Below are positions 44,110 to 53,203 of a stretch of DNA of 64,000 bases, piece after piece (within the stretch, counting starts at the first letter, position 1; each line of letters starts with the position of its first letter). Location of the stretch: contig NZ_JACJJK010000002.1 of assembly GCF_016899935.1 (NCBI RefSeq), forward strand, positions 62,001 through 126,000, read 5' to 3'. The translations under genes were made by a program, and so were the position numbers. The DNA comes from Olsenella uli. Lineage in GTDB: Bacteria > Actinomycetota > Coriobacteriia > Coriobacteriales > Atopobiaceae. Under the pieces are notes generated by a model that was not told the DNA's origin, did no database searches, and worked only from the letters and a program-made list of their open reading frames with translations.

Positions 44110-44130
44110 ACCCCCGCGCTGAAGCGATCG

Positions 44131-46155
44131 CTACATCAGCTCGCAGACCTGCGACGCAAAGGCCACGGGGTCCTCGGGCAGGATGCCCTCGACGAGCAGC
44201 GCCTGGTTGTAGAGCAGCCCGGCGTAGAGCGCCACCTTGTCCTTGTCGCCCGCGTCCTGAGCCGCACGGAGCTTCTCGAAGACCGGATGCTTGGCGTTGA
44301 CCTCGAGCACGCGGACGGCCTTGGGGGCCTCGCCGGACTCGGGGCCGGCCGCGAGGACCTTCTCCATCTCAAGGCTGAGCGGGCCCTCGGAGGTGATCAC
44401 GGCCGGCGCGCCGTCGGCGGCGAGGCGTGTGGACACCGCGACCTTCTCGACCTTCTCGCCCAGCGCGTCCTTCATGGCGCCGAACAGGCCCTCGTTGGCC
44501 TTCGTGGCCTCCTCGGCCTCCTTCTTCTCCTCGTCGGAGGCAAGGTCCAGGTCCCCGGAGGTCACGTTCTTGAGCTCGACGGTGCGGTCCTCGACCTCGG
44601 GCTCGGCGCCGTCGGCCACGGCCTTCTCCGCCGCCTCGCGCGCGGCGTCGTCCTCGTAGGTCTTGGGCAGGCCCGTGGCCGTGAAGTCGCGCATGGCCTG
44701 GAAGCAGAACTCGTCCACGTCCTGCGTGCAGAGCAGCACGTCGTAGCCCTTGGCGAGCACCGCCTCCACGACGGGCATCTTGGCCAGGCGCTCGCGGTCG
44801 TCGCCGGCGGCATAGTAGATCGCCTTCTGGCCGTCCGCCATGGCGGCCACGTACTCCTGGAGCGTAACCATCTTCTGCTCGCGCGCGCTCCAGAACAGGA
44901 GCAGCCCGGCGAGCTCGTCCTTCTTCATGCCGTAGCTGGAGTAGATGCCGTACTTGAGGCCGCGCCCGAAGTTCTCGAAGAACTTCTCGTAGTCCTCGCG
45001 GTCGTTGTCGCGCATCGCCTCGAGCTCGCCCGTGATCTTCTTCTCGATGCGGCGGGCCATGGCCTGGAGCTGGCGGGTCTGCTGCAGGGTCTCGCGCGAG
45101 ATGTTGAGGGAGACGTCGGCGGAGTCGACGACGCCGCGGACGAAGTTGTAGTAGTCGGGCAGCAGGTCGGCGCACTTCTCCATGATGAGGACGTTGGAGC
45201 TGTAGAGCTCGAGGCCCTTCTCGTAGTCGCGGCTGTAGAGGTCGAAGGGCGCCTGGCCGGGGATGAAGAGCAGGGCGTCGTACTCGAGCGTGCCCTCGGC
45301 GTGGAGGCTGAAGGTGCGCGCAGGGTCGGTCCAGTCGTGGAAGGTGGACTTGTAGAACTCGGCGTACTCCTCGTCCGTGACCTCGGAGGAGCGCTTCTTC
45401 CAGATCGGGGTCATGGAGTTTATGGTCTCGAGCTCGGTGTAGTCCTCCCACTCGGGCTTGTAGTCGTCGCCGGCGTCGGCGGGCTTCTCCTTCTGGCGGC
45501 TCTTGGTCACGAGCATCTGCACGGGGTGACGCACGTAGTTGCTGTACTTCTTGATGAGCTCCTTGAGCTTCCACTCGCTGAGGAACTCGTCGTAGTTGGC
45601 CTCCTCGGCGTTCTCCTTGAGGGTGAGGACGATCGTGGTGCCGCAGGTGGCGCGATAGGCCGGGTCGTCGGCGGCGACGGGCTCGATCGTGTAGCCCTCG
45701 ATGCCGTCCGAGGTCCAGCGGTTGCACTCGTCCGAGCCGTAGGCGCGCGTGACCACGGTGACCTCGCGCGCGACCATGAAGGCGGAGTAGAAGCCCACGC
45801 CAAAGCGGCCGATGATGTCCACGGCGTCACCCTGGGCCTCGGCGTTGGCGGCCTTGAACTCCTCGGAGCCGGAGTGGGCGATGGTGCCGAGGTTCTTCTC
45901 CAGCTCGTCGGCCGTCATGCCGATGCCGTTGTCCGAGACGGTGATGGTGCGCGCGTCCTTGTCAAAGGCCACGTTGATGGCGAGGTTGGCCTGGTCGACC
46001 TGCACGGAGCTGTCCGTGAGGCTCTTGAGGTAGAGCTTGTCGATGGCGTCCGAGGCGTTGGAGATGAGCTCGCGGAGGAAGATCTCGCGGTTGGTGTAGA
46101 TCGAGTTGATCATGAGGTCGAGCAGCTTCTTGCTCTCTGTCTTGAACTTGCGCAT
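44131..46155 (-). CDS. htpG: Hsp90-family chaperone
   Basis: A 674-residue Hsp90. The N-terminal ATPase has NREIFLRELISNASDAIDKL, SDNGIGMT and GRFGVGFYSAFMV. The middle domain has NISRETLQQTRQLQAMARRI, and a C-terminal dimerisation part follows. Upstream there is no CIRCE or HAIR box; an imperfect palindrome GACTAAG/CTTAAGTC (about 46206-46225) may be an operator. Confidence 0.96.
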   Translation of the reverse strand: MRKFKTESKKLLDLMINSIYTNREIFLRELISNASDAIDKLYLKSLTDSSVQVDQANLAINVAFDKDARTITVSDNGIGMTADELEKNLGTIAHSGSEEFKAANAEAQGDAVDIIGRFGVGFYSAFMVAREVTVVTRAYGSDECNRWTSDGIEGYTIEPVAADDPAYRATCGTTIVLTLKENAEEANYDEFLSEWKLKELIKKYSNYVRHPVQMLVTKSRQKEKPADAGDDYKPEWEDYTELETINSMTPIWKKRSSEVTDEEYAEFYKSTFHDWTDPARTFSLHAEGTLEYDALLFIPGQAPFDLYSRDYEKGLELYSSNVLIMEKCADLLPDYYNFVRGVVDSADVSLNISRETLQQTRQLQAMARRIEKKITGELEAMRDNDREDYEKFFENFGRGLKYGIYSSYGMKKDELAGLLLFWSAREQKMVTLQEYVAAMADGQKAIYYAAGDDRERLAKMPVVEAVLAKGYDVLLCTQDVDEFCFQAMRDFTATGLPKTYEDDAAREAAEKAVADGAEPEVEDRTVELKNVTSGDLDLASDEEKKEAEEATKANEGLFGAMKDALGEKVEKVAVSTRLAADGAPAVITSEGPLSLEMEKVLAAGPESGEAPKAVRVLEVNAKHPVFEKLRAAQDAGDKDKVALYAGLLYNQALLVEGILPEDPVAFASQVCELM

Positions 46156-46232
46156 GCGGCGCGCCCCTTTCCGTGCAGGTTGTTGAACGTGGGGTAGTGT
46201 ACCCGACTTAAGAAAATCTTAGTCGCCAACGC

Positions 46233-47081
46233 TTAGATATCGAACAGGACGTCCCCGAGAAAGTCCTCGTCGAACGGGATGGCGTCGGGCAGGCCGATCG
46301 GGGCGTCGGAGGCCACGAGGAGGTAGTTGTCCTCTGCGGCGTGCGTCTCGTCGGTGGCGAGGGTCACCTCGACGTGAGGGAAGACCTCGAGGGCGGTGGC
46401 CGTGACCGAGCGCAGGAAGCCCACATCGGAGCCGCTTGCGCGCGAGACGACGTTCATGAGGCAGACGCCGCCCGGCACGAGCGCGCGGCGGACGAGCCGC
46501 AGCGCCTCCACCGTGGCGAGCGAGCGCACGGGCCGAGCGCCGACGAAGGCGTCGAGGACCACGGCATCATAGGGACCGACCGCGCGCTCGAGGTAGGCGC
46601 GGCCGTCGTCGCAGATGACGCGCAGGTCGCCGCCGCGCGCTCGGGCCAGGTCGACGGCCTCGTCGAGGAAGAACCAGCGGCGCGCGGCGCGGATGACCGC
46701 CGAGTCGATCTCCACCACATCCGTGCGCACGCCGGGATGCTCCGCCGCGACGAGCTTGGGGAAGGCGAACCCGCCGCCCCCGACCGCCAGCACGCGACGG
46801 GCGTCGGGCCGCAGGTCGAAGAGGCGGCCGAAGGCCCGATAGTACGCGAAGACCGGCTCCATCCTGCGCGCGTCGAGGTAGGTCGCGGACTGATAGACGG
46901 CGCCCGTGCGCAGGACGCGCACGGGCTCGCCGTCCTCGCCCCTCACGGTCTGGACGAGCGCGACCCCGCTCATGGTCAAGACGACGTGCGGGCGCGTGCG
47001 CCAGAGCCAGCCGCCCGCCGCCGCAGCGAGCGAGCCGCCCGCCAGCGCGGCCGCCACGAGCCTCTTTCCTCCGAGCGCCAT
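46233..47081 (-). CDS. Spermidine-synthase-like methyltransferase-fold protein
   Basis: 282 residues with one N-terminal membrane segment (about 8-27). The Rossmann core is VLAVGGGGFAFPKLVAAEHP, VVEIDSAVIRAARRWFFLD and DAVVLDAFVGARPV, as in SpeE-like proteins. The usual polyamine-binding Asp/Tyr set is not obvious, so synthase activity is doubtful. Divergent from yaaA. Confidence 0.75.
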   Translation of the reverse strand: MALGGKRLVAAALAGGSLAAAAGGWLWRTRPHVVLTMSGVALVQTVRGEDGEPVRVLRTGAVYQSATYLDARRMEPVFAYYRAFGRLFDLRPDARRVLAVGGGGFAFPKLVAAEHPGVRTDVVEIDSAVIRAARRWFFLDEAVDLARARGGDLRVICDDGRAYLERAVGPYDAVVLDAFVGARPVRSLATVEALRLVRRALVPGGVCLMNVVSRASGSDVGFLRSVTATALEVFPHVEVTLATDETHAAEDNYLLVASDAPIGLPDAIPFDEDFLGDVLFDI

Positions 47082-47139
47082 GTCCCTCCCCCGGCATCCG
47101 ACCTAGGTGCCTGCTAGGATTGTCCCCGAAAGGAGCGTC

Positions 47140-47913
47140 ATGTCACTGAGATTCATCATCTCCCCGGCAAAGAAGATGCGGGCGCAGGACGCGCCGCCCT
47201 GGCCCGTGCACGAGCCGGCGTTTCTGGAGCGCGCCGAGACCCTGATGCGCGCCGTGCGGGCGCTGTCCCGCGACGAGGCCCAGGCGCTCTGGGGATGCAG
47301 CGACCGTCTGGCGGACCTCAACTACGAGCGGTTCCGCACCATGGACCTCTCCCGCGACACGACGGCCGCCGTCGTCGCCTACGAGGGAATCCAATACACG
47401 CACCTCGCGCCGCATGTCATGAGTGAGCGCGAGCTCGCATGGCTCGATGAGCACCTGCGCATCCTCTCGGGCCTCTACGGCATGCTGCGCCCGCTCGACG
47501 GCGTGGTGCCGTATCGCCTGGAGATGCAGGCGCGCCTTGCGGTGGACGGCGCTCGCAACCTCTACGAGTTCTGGGGGGACGCCCTCTACGAGACACTCGC
47601 CGCCGAGGGCTGCGACGCCATCGTCAACGTCGCCTCCGTCGAGTACGCGCGCGCCGTCACACCCTGGGTGCGCTCGGACGGCCCTCAGGTCACGACCTGC
47701 ATCTTTGGCGTAATGCGCGACGGCCGGCTCCGCCAGCCGGCGACCGAGGCAAAGGCGGCGCGCGGCACCTTCATCCGCTGGTGCGCCGAACGCGGCGTGA
47801 GGACCGTCAACGAGCTGCGCGACTTTCGCGAGCGCGGGTACGAGCTGAGCGCCGAGCGCTCCTCCGACGACTCCCTCGTGTTCGTGCGCGATGCAAAACT
47901 GCCCTTCGTGTGA
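47140..47913 (+). CDS. yaaA: YaaA/DUF328 peroxide-stress protein
   Basis: A 257-residue protein with the SPAKKM opening, LYGMLRPLDGVVPYRLEM near 116-133, and LVNVASxEYAxAV and RGxFxRW type segments. YaaA lowers free iron and protects DNA from peroxide in E. coli. AAAGGAGCG sets the ATG at 47140. The last codons and the stop are part of the first module of the array at 47893. Confidence 0.92.
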   Translation: MSLRFIISPAKKMRAQDAPPWPVHEPAFLERAETLMRAVRALSRDEAQALWGCSDRLADLNYERFRTMDLSRDTTAAVVAYEGIQYTHLAPHVMSERELAWLDEHLRILSGLYGMLRPLDGVVPYRLEMQARLAVDGARNLYEFWGDALYETLAAEGCDAIVNVASVEYARAVTPWVRSDGPQVTTCIFGVMRDGRLRQPATEAKAARGTFIRWCAERGVRTVNELRDFRERGYELSAERSSDDSLVFVRDAKLPFV

Positions 47914-48120
47914 TGAATCCGCCCCACCGGACGCAAAACGGTCACTCGTGTGATAGCAAAACGGGTCCGAACGAGCCTCCAGTTCAATATATAGTTGTAG
48001 ATTCTATAACTCAACAGGGGATTTGCGGCTCGGGCTCCCCGGTAGGGGCGAAAATCCCATCACACGAACGGCCGTTTTGCGCCCGAGCGCGCGCGGATAT
48101 CACACGAGCGCTCGTTTTGC
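47893..48120. repeat. Array of GCAAAACG-n-CTCGTGTGAT modules, running into yaaA
   Basis: Forward modules at 47893-47914 (inside yaaA) and 47931-47952, a partial one near 47956, and inverted modules near 48059-48080 and 48098-48120. The consensus is GCAAAACG, 3-5 bases, then (C/A)TCGTGTGAT. The centre (about 47980-48020) is A+T-rich. The module was not seen elsewhere in the window. Confidence 0.75.
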
Positions 48121-48148
48121 ATGGCTCGGACGCCCCGCCAAGGCCGGG

Positions 48149-48154
48149 TATGAT
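48149..48154 (+). promoter_or_regulatory. -10 element TATGAT upstream of the TerB-domain gene
   Basis: 25 bp before the start codon; no clear -35. Confidence 0.4.
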
Positions 48155-48178
48155 GGAAATCGAGGCAAGGGAGGTGCG

Positions 48179-49711
48179 ATGCCGGACGTCGACGCGATCA
48201 TAGAGCAGATCCTCGCCGCGACCCGCGTCAAGGGCGGCCGCGCGTTCGCGACCGCGCGCACCTATGCCGACGAGCCCATCCTCCTGCGCGGCTCCCAGCT
48301 CTCGAGCTACCTCCCCGACCCCATCCGCGAGATGCGCGCGCTCGCCCGACGTCCCGAGGCGCGCTCCTGGTCGGACGCCCGGCTCTTCGTCGAGCAGGCG
48401 CGCCTCATGGTCGACTACGAGGACGACTTCCCCTACGAGGGCGAGTTCAAGACGTACTTCCCAACCTACGAGTCGATGACCAATCCCCAGCTGCGCGGCT
48501 ATTTCACCTGGCGCTCGCGCGTACGCGCCGGCCACATCGAGCGGACCTCGGCCTCATTCGCATACGTCTACCTCTACGAGCTCATAAACGGAATCGGCGT
48601 GGAGCCCGGTGAGCCCGCCTTTCGCGCCATCGAGTCGTTCTGGCAGACGTATCGTACCTTTGAGCCGACCACGGACCGCTACGTGCGCCCCTGGCTCGTG
48701 GACTACGTCATCTACCACGGGCTCTCCGCCGAGCTTGCCGAACCCTACCTCAATACCACGCATGACCGTGCAGTTGCCACGCTCGCCCACGCCGAGTCTG
48801 CGGCGATCGCGTCAGCGCAGGGACGGAGTCGGCGCACCAACCCGTATGTGGACAGGACGGACCCCACGCTCTTCTCCGCCCTTGACGAACTCTCGACGTA
48901 CCGCCTCCGGGAGTCGCGGCTCCACCAGGACGACCCGGACGCACTTGTCGCCGTCACCTGCGGCGTCTTTTGCCAGCTCGCGCGCTATTACCACAGAAGC
49001 CGTACCCAAGGCCTCTCCGCAAGCCTTTTTGGCACACGCCACACCATGCCTCACCTGATGTTTGCCTCGGCTGTGTTCTACCCGAGCCACAGGCACGAGG
49101 ACTGCGTCATCGAGCTCGACGAGACCTGCCGCTACCTCTGCCAGAACGGCATCTGGTCGCTCGACGCGCTCCATGACGGCGGTGCGCGCAGCGCAAAGCT
49201 CGGGCAGATCCTCCATGCCGTCGACCAGCGGCTCAGGCAGGCGCTCGATTATCCCCACCAGCTCAAGGAGCGCGGCGATCCCAAGTACCTCACGCAGATC
49301 ATCGACCGAGAGATTGGCGACTACCTTGCGTGGCGCAAGAGGCACGCCCCTCGTCACATAGAGATCGACCTCGCCAAGCTCGCGAATATCCGTGCAAGCG
49401 CCGCCGAGACCCGCGAGGCCCTGCTCGTCGACGAGGAGCGCGAGGAAGAGCCCCTGGCACCGGAGCCCGTGGCGCCGTCACGAGACGAGAAGAACGATAC
49501 CCTGGCACTCACTGCGGACGAGCTCGCATTTCTCCGTGACCTGATCGATGGGCGTGCATCAGACGTCACCGGAGCGGACCTCCTGGTCGACGCGATCAAC
49601 GGGAAGCTCTACGACCTGCTCGGCGACACGGCGGTCGAGTTTGACGCGCAGGGCGTCCCCAAGCTCGTGGAGGACTATGTCGAGGAGGTGCGCTCGGCGC
49701 TCGACGGCTAG
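48179..49711 (+). CDS. TerB N/C-domain protein, probable partner of the BrxD-like ATPase and helicase
   Basis: A 510-residue protein with the layout of TerB_N-TerB_C proteins. The N-terminal part has WSDARLFVEQARLMVDYEDD and a helical core (YFTWRSRVRAGH, YVYLYELINGIG). A long middle part follows, then an acidic linker (about 410-435), and the TerB_C-like end with LTADELAFLRDLIDG and FDAQGVPKLVEDYVEEV. In other genomes this family sits beside a DUF2791/BrxD ATPase and a DEAD/DEAH helicase. Those two genes lie 3.5 and 7.3 kb downstream here. AAGGGAGGTG sets the start. The stop overlaps that of the convergent tetR. Confidence 0.78.
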   Translation: MPDVDAIIEQILAATRVKGGRAFATARTYADEPILLRGSQLSSYLPDPIREMRALARRPEARSWSDARLFVEQARLMVDYEDDFPYEGEFKTYFPTYESMTNPQLRGYFTWRSRVRAGHIERTSASFAYVYLYELINGIGVEPGEPAFRAIESFWQTYRTFEPTTDRYVRPWLVDYVIYHGLSAELAEPYLNTTHDRAVATLAHAESAAIASAQGRSRRTNPYVDRTDPTLFSALDELSTYRLRESRLHQDDPDALVAVTCGVFCQLARYYHRSRTQGLSASLFGTRHTMPHLMFASAVFYPSHRHEDCVIELDETCRYLCQNGIWSLDALHDGGARSAKLGQILHAVDQRLRQALDYPHQLKERGDPKYLTQIIDREIGDYLAWRKRHAPRHIEIDLAKLANIRASAAETREALLVDEEREEEPLAPEPVAPSRDEKNDTLALTADELAFLRDLIDGRASDVTGADLLVDAINGKLYDLLGDTAVEFDAQGVPKLVEDYVEEVRSALDG

Positions 49712-50337
49712 GAGCGCCCCGCCCCCTCACGCACGGGCCCGCCGGACGCATCCCGCCTCCCAAAGAGCACGTCGACCGCATCGTCAATCAAGATGTCAAC
49801 GACGCGGTCGAGTGTGGCGCGGTCGGAGACCCCCTCGGTCATGAGCGCGAGCGCCGCGACGCGCTGCAGCGCCATCGCCACCTCATGCGCCTCCGCGTCG
49901 CGCCCGGGGGCAACGCGCTCGAGCAGGCCGCCTATGATGCCGCTCCCCGCGACGGGCCCCAGCTGGAACCCCTCGGGCAGCGTAAGGCACACCCTGCGGT
50001 AATCCTCCAGCCCGACACAGCGAAACACCAGCCGATCGCTGTTCCACACCTCGTGCAGGCACGCCCGGACGCGCGCCTCGTCGGGACGGCCCTCGTCGGA
50101 GAGCAGCCCCTCGACCTCCGAGGAGAGCTCGCGCCGGTTCTCTGCGACCATCTCCTGAAGGAAGGCGTCCTTGGACGGGAAGAAGTGGTAGAAGGTGCCC
50201 TTGGCGAGACCCGCCCGCCGGGCCACGTCCTCCACGCGCAGCGCGCGGAAGCCCTTGTCGCGCAGCAGCTCCCAGCCGATGTCCAGCATGCGAAGGCGCA
50301 GCCCCCTGCGCTCCTCCTCGGAAAAAATCGCCGGCAT
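49708..50337 (-). CDS. TetR-family repressor of the adjacent efflux pump
   Basis: A 209-residue regulator with the HTH VEDVARRAGLAKGTFYHFFPSKDAFLQEM near residues 38-66 and a ligand-binding C-terminal part. The start at 50337 is set by GGGAGGTGATC; the longer frame to 50367 is less likely. It is divergent from an EmrB-type efflux gene, with operator-like palindromes between. Confidence 0.9.
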   Translation of the reverse strand: MPAIFSEEERRGLRLRMLDIGWELLRDKGFRALRVEDVARRAGLAKGTFYHFFPSKDAFLQEMVAENRRELSSEVEGLLSDEGRPDEARVRACLHEVWNSDRLVFRCVGLEDYRRVCLTLPEGFQLGPVAGSGIIGGLLERVAPGRDAEAHEVAMALQRVAALALMTEGVSDRATLDRVVDILIDDAVDVLFGRRDASGGPVREGAGRS

Positions 50338-50368
50338 GATCACCTCCCGCTCGTCTCCCTCCTCCATT

Positions 50369-50444
50369 TTGACCGAATAAACGTGACCGATTTTCTTAAT
50401 CTGGTCATTTTATGGCTGCGCGTGGCGTACATTCGTGTACGCCA
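50369..50444. promoter_or_regulatory. Operators between tetR and the efflux gene
   Basis: Two TGACCGA copies (50370, 50384) with a facing GGTCA (50403-50407), and a second palindrome TGGCGTAC-6-GTACGCCA (50423-50444). Confidence 0.55.
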
Positions 50445-50481
50445 AGTCAGTCCCCCGACGGCAAGACCGAAAGGAACCAGC

Positions 50482-51930
50482 GTGAACAAGCAGAGCACAT
50501 CGCCCTCGTCCCCGGCAGAGCTCTCCAAGGGGCAGAAGAACCTCGCCCTCATCGTCATCCTGTGCATGACGCTCATGGAAATGCTCGACACCACGATTGC
50601 CAACGTGGCACTCCCCACCCTGCAGACCGCGTTCGAGGTGGACATGGCCCTCGTCCAGTGGGTCTCGAGCACACTGCTGGTGGTGAGCTGCGCGTTCCTG
50701 CTCACCTTCGGCCGTCTCGGCGACATGATCGGCAAGGTTCGCGTCTTCCAGTTCGGCGTCGTCACCTTCACCGTGGGGTCGCTCCTGAGCGCGCTTGCGC
50801 CGAGCCTGCCCATCCTCATCGCCGCGCGCGCCGTCCAGGGCCTCGGCATCGCTGCCAGCATGGCCAACAACCAGGGCATCATCACCGAGATGTTCGCCGA
50901 CAGCCGAGGCCGCGCCCTCGGGCTTCTGGCCACCTTCACCGCCCTCGGCGCCATGTCCGGCCCCACCATCGGAGGCGCCCTCGTCTCCATGGCCCCCTGG
51001 CGCGTCATCTTCCTCATCAACGTGCCCATCGGCGTCGTCTCGTTCCTCGTCGGCCTCAGGGTCCTGCCCAACCGCCGCCCCGCAGAGAGGAAGCGCTTCG
51101 ACGTCAAGGGCGCCGTCCTGCTCTCCCCCGCCATCCTGCTCTTCTTTGCCGCCATCACCCTCATGCAGAAGGGCTTCTCGCCCCTGCACGCGATCATGCT
51201 CGCCGCGGCTGCGGTCCTGCTCGTCCTCTTCGTCGTCGTGGAGCGCCGCGAGTCCGACCCGCTCATCAACATGGACGTCTTCAAGAACCTCGGCTTTGAC
51301 GCCTGCCTGCTCACGGCCGTGTGCGTGTTCCTCGCCCTCTCGGGCATCACGGTCATCTCCCCGTTCTACCTGCAGCAGGCCATGGGCATCGCGCCGGGCG
51401 TCGCGGGCGCCATCGTGGCTACGTACTCGCTCGTGAACGCCATCGTCGGCCCGATCTCCGGTACCGTCTCCGACAAGATCGGTTGCAACATCCCCGTCGT
51501 CGTCGGTGCGGCGCTGTTCGCGCTGGGCCTGAGCCTGTTCGCCTCGCTCTCGCTCGACACCCCCGTCCCGCTCATCGTCGCGATCATGATGGGTACCTCG
51601 CTCGGCAGCGCCATCTTCCAGGCGCCCAACAACTCCCTGATCATGAGCCACGCCAAGCCCGAGATGCTCGGCTTCGTGGGCTCACTTGGCAACCTCATGC
51701 GCTACCTCGGCCAGTCGCTCGGCATCACCGTCTCCATGGCGCTGCTCTACGGCAACATGAGCGACGTCGCCGGCTATCGCGTGACCGCCTACATCCCCGA
51801 GCGGCCGGACGTCTTCATCACTGGCATGTCGCGCACCTTCCTCATCCTCATGGGGCTCGTGATCGTGGGCATCATCATCACGCTCGTGCGCATCTTCGTG
51901 CTCGACAGGCGCGAGGGCCACACCTCCTAG
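50482..51930 (+). CDS. DHA2/EmrB-type drug efflux MFS transporter
   Basis: A 482-residue protein with fourteen predicted helices. It has the DHA2 signature DTTIANVALPTLQ after helix 1, GRLGDMIGKVRVF (motif A) and the TFTALGAMSGPTIGG motif C region. A GTG start follows AAGGAACC. It is probably induced when TetR releases the divergent operators. Confidence 0.92.
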   Translation: MNKQSTSPSSPAELSKGQKNLALIVILCMTLMEMLDTTIANVALPTLQTAFEVDMALVQWVSSTLLVVSCAFLLTFGRLGDMIGKVRVFQFGVVTFTVGSLLSALAPSLPILIAARAVQGLGIAASMANNQGIITEMFADSRGRALGLLATFTALGAMSGPTIGGALVSMAPWRVIFLINVPIGVVSFLVGLRVLPNRRPAERKRFDVKGAVLLSPAILLFFAAITLMQKGFSPLHAIMLAAAAVLLVLFVVVERRESDPLINMDVFKNLGFDACLLTAVCVFLALSGITVISPFYLQQAMGIAPGVAGAIVATYSLVNAIVGPISGTVSDKIGCNIPVVVGAALFALGLSLFASLSLDTPVPLIVAIMMGTSLGSAIFQAPNNSLIMSHAKPEMLGFVGSLGNLMRYLGQSLGITVSMALLYGNMSDVAGYRVTAYIPERPDVFITGMSRTFLILMGLVIVGIIITLVRIFVLDRREGHTS

Positions 51931-51944
51931 CAGGAGCCGGGACC

Positions 51945-51976
51945 GGCGAGAAGAACCAGGTTGTCCGAGCGGCGGG
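51945..51976 (+). repeat. 12-mer followed by a half-element of the E1-E4 type
   Basis: GGCGAGAAGAAC (51945-51956) is followed by GGTTGTCCGAGCGGCGGG, which resembles the right spacer of E3 and E4; no left half is visible. Confidence 0.4.
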
Positions 51977-52009
51977 TCAATGCCGCTCCCGAAGGAAAGG
52001 ATCACCAAC

Positions 52010-53068
52010 ATGCGTGGATACGGCGTCATAGAAGTGAACAACCCCGGCTGGATGGAGAAGGACCGCCCACAGGTCGGCCCGCTCGACGCGCTGCTGCGCC
52101 CCGTCGCAGTCGCACCGTGCTCGAGCGACACGCACTGCATGCACGGCGGATCGGGTCCCAAGCACAACCTCATCCTCGGGCACGAGTCCATCGGCGAGGT
52201 CGTCGAGGTGGGCGAACTCGTCCAGAACTTCAGGCCCGGCGACATCGTCGTAGTGCCCTGCAACACGCCCGACTGGGAGGTCCCGCAGCTGCAGCGCCGC
52301 AACGACAACAACGCCCATGACCGCCGTCTCATCGGCAGCTTCAAGTTCATGGGCAGCAAGGACGGCGTCTTCGCCGAGTTCTACCACGTCAACAACGCCG
52401 ACGCCAACCTCGTGGCCAAGCCCGAGGACGTGAGCGTCGAGGACGCACTCATGACCGTCGACATGATGTCGACGGGCTTCTACGGGGTGGAGCAGGCCGA
52501 CGTGCAGTTTGGTGACACCGTCGTGGTCTTTGGCATCGGCCCCGTCGGCCTCATGGCGATCGCCGGCGCGGCGCTGCGCGGCGCCGGCCGCATCATCGGC
52601 ATCGGCACCCGTCCCAACTGCGCTGCCCTCGCGCGGGAGTTTGGCGCCACGGACATCGTGAGCTACAAGGAGGGCGACGTGGTCGAGCAGATCCTCGACC
52701 TCGCCGGCCCCGTCGACGCCTGCATCATCGCCGGCGGCAGGGCGTCGAGCGTCAACCAGGCGCTCCAGCTCACGCGTCCCGGCGGGGTGATCTCCAACAT
52801 CAACTACTTCGACGCTTCCGAGACCTTCGAGATCCCAACCGCGCTCTGGGGCCTCGGAATGAGCGACGTCGCCCTCAAGACGGGGTTCTGCCCCGGCGGC
52901 GCCTATCGCATCGGCCGTCTGCTCAACGTCATCCGCGCCGGTCGTCTGCACCCCGGCAAGATGCTCAACTACACCTTTGAGGGATTCGACGAGATCGAGG
53001 ACGCCTTCCGCGTCATGGACGAGAAGCCCCGCGACCTCATCAAGCCGATCGTGAAGATCAGCTGGTAG
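52010..53068 (+). CDS. Zinc NADP-type secondary alcohol dehydrogenase
   Basis: A 352-residue enzyme closely similar in layout to the Thermoanaerobacter secondary ADH. Catalytic-zinc ligands are C37 in VAPCSSD and H58 in GHES, with TPDW and a Rossmann segment GIGPVGLMAIAGAALRGAGR. It has only the catalytic zinc site, like that family. It follows the efflux gene in the same direction and has its own terminator. The physiological alcohol or aldehyde is unknown. Confidence 0.9.
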   Translation: MRGYGVIEVNNPGWMEKDRPQVGPLDALLRPVAVAPCSSDTHCMHGGSGPKHNLILGHESIGEVVEVGELVQNFRPGDIVVVPCNTPDWEVPQLQRRNDNNAHDRRLIGSFKFMGSKDGVFAEFYHVNNADANLVAKPEDVSVEDALMTVDMMSTGFYGVEQADVQFGDTVVVFGIGPVGLMAIAGAALRGAGRIIGIGTRPNCAALAREFGATDIVSYKEGDVVEQILDLAGPVDACIIAGGRASSVNQALQLTRPGGVISNINYFDASETFEIPTALWGLGMSDVALKTGFCPGGAYRIGRLLNVIRAGRLHPGKMLNYTFEGFDEIEDAFRVMDEKPRDLIKPIVKISW

Positions 53069-53092
53069 CACATCCGGCGGCGCGGCATCTTC

Positions 53093-53130
53093 GGGGCCGG
53101 TCCCGACAGACTCGGGACCGGCCCCTCTCT
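53093..53130 (+). terminator. Terminator of the ADH gene
   Basis: Perfect 14-bp arms GGGGCCGGTCCCGA and TCGGGACCGGCCCC around CAGAC, followed by TCTCT. Confidence 0.85.
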
Positions 53131-53147
53131 GTGAGCAGAACATCTGT

Positions 53148-53175
53148 TTGCTCTGTCCCGGGCGCATGCTATCAT
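53148..53175 (+). promoter_or_regulatory. Promoter of the BrxD-like gene (TTGCTC-16-TATCAT)
   Basis: The -10 overlaps the upstream in-frame ATG at 53174, so translation must begin further down, at GTG 53204. Confidence 0.6.
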
Positions 53176-53203
53176 GGGAGGCCCGTCGGGGAAGGGAGGC
53201 TCC

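Noticed and set aside
46156-46232. CIRCE or HAIR element before htpG
   Set aside because: Neither TTAGCACTC-n9-GAGTGCTAA nor CTTGAGT-n7-ACTCAAG is present; only a weak GACTAAG/CTTAAGTC palindrome.
53174-53203. ATG 53174 as the start of the BrxD-like gene
   Set aside because: The codon overlaps the predicted -10 element and lacks a ribosome site; GTG 53204 has GGGAGG upstream.
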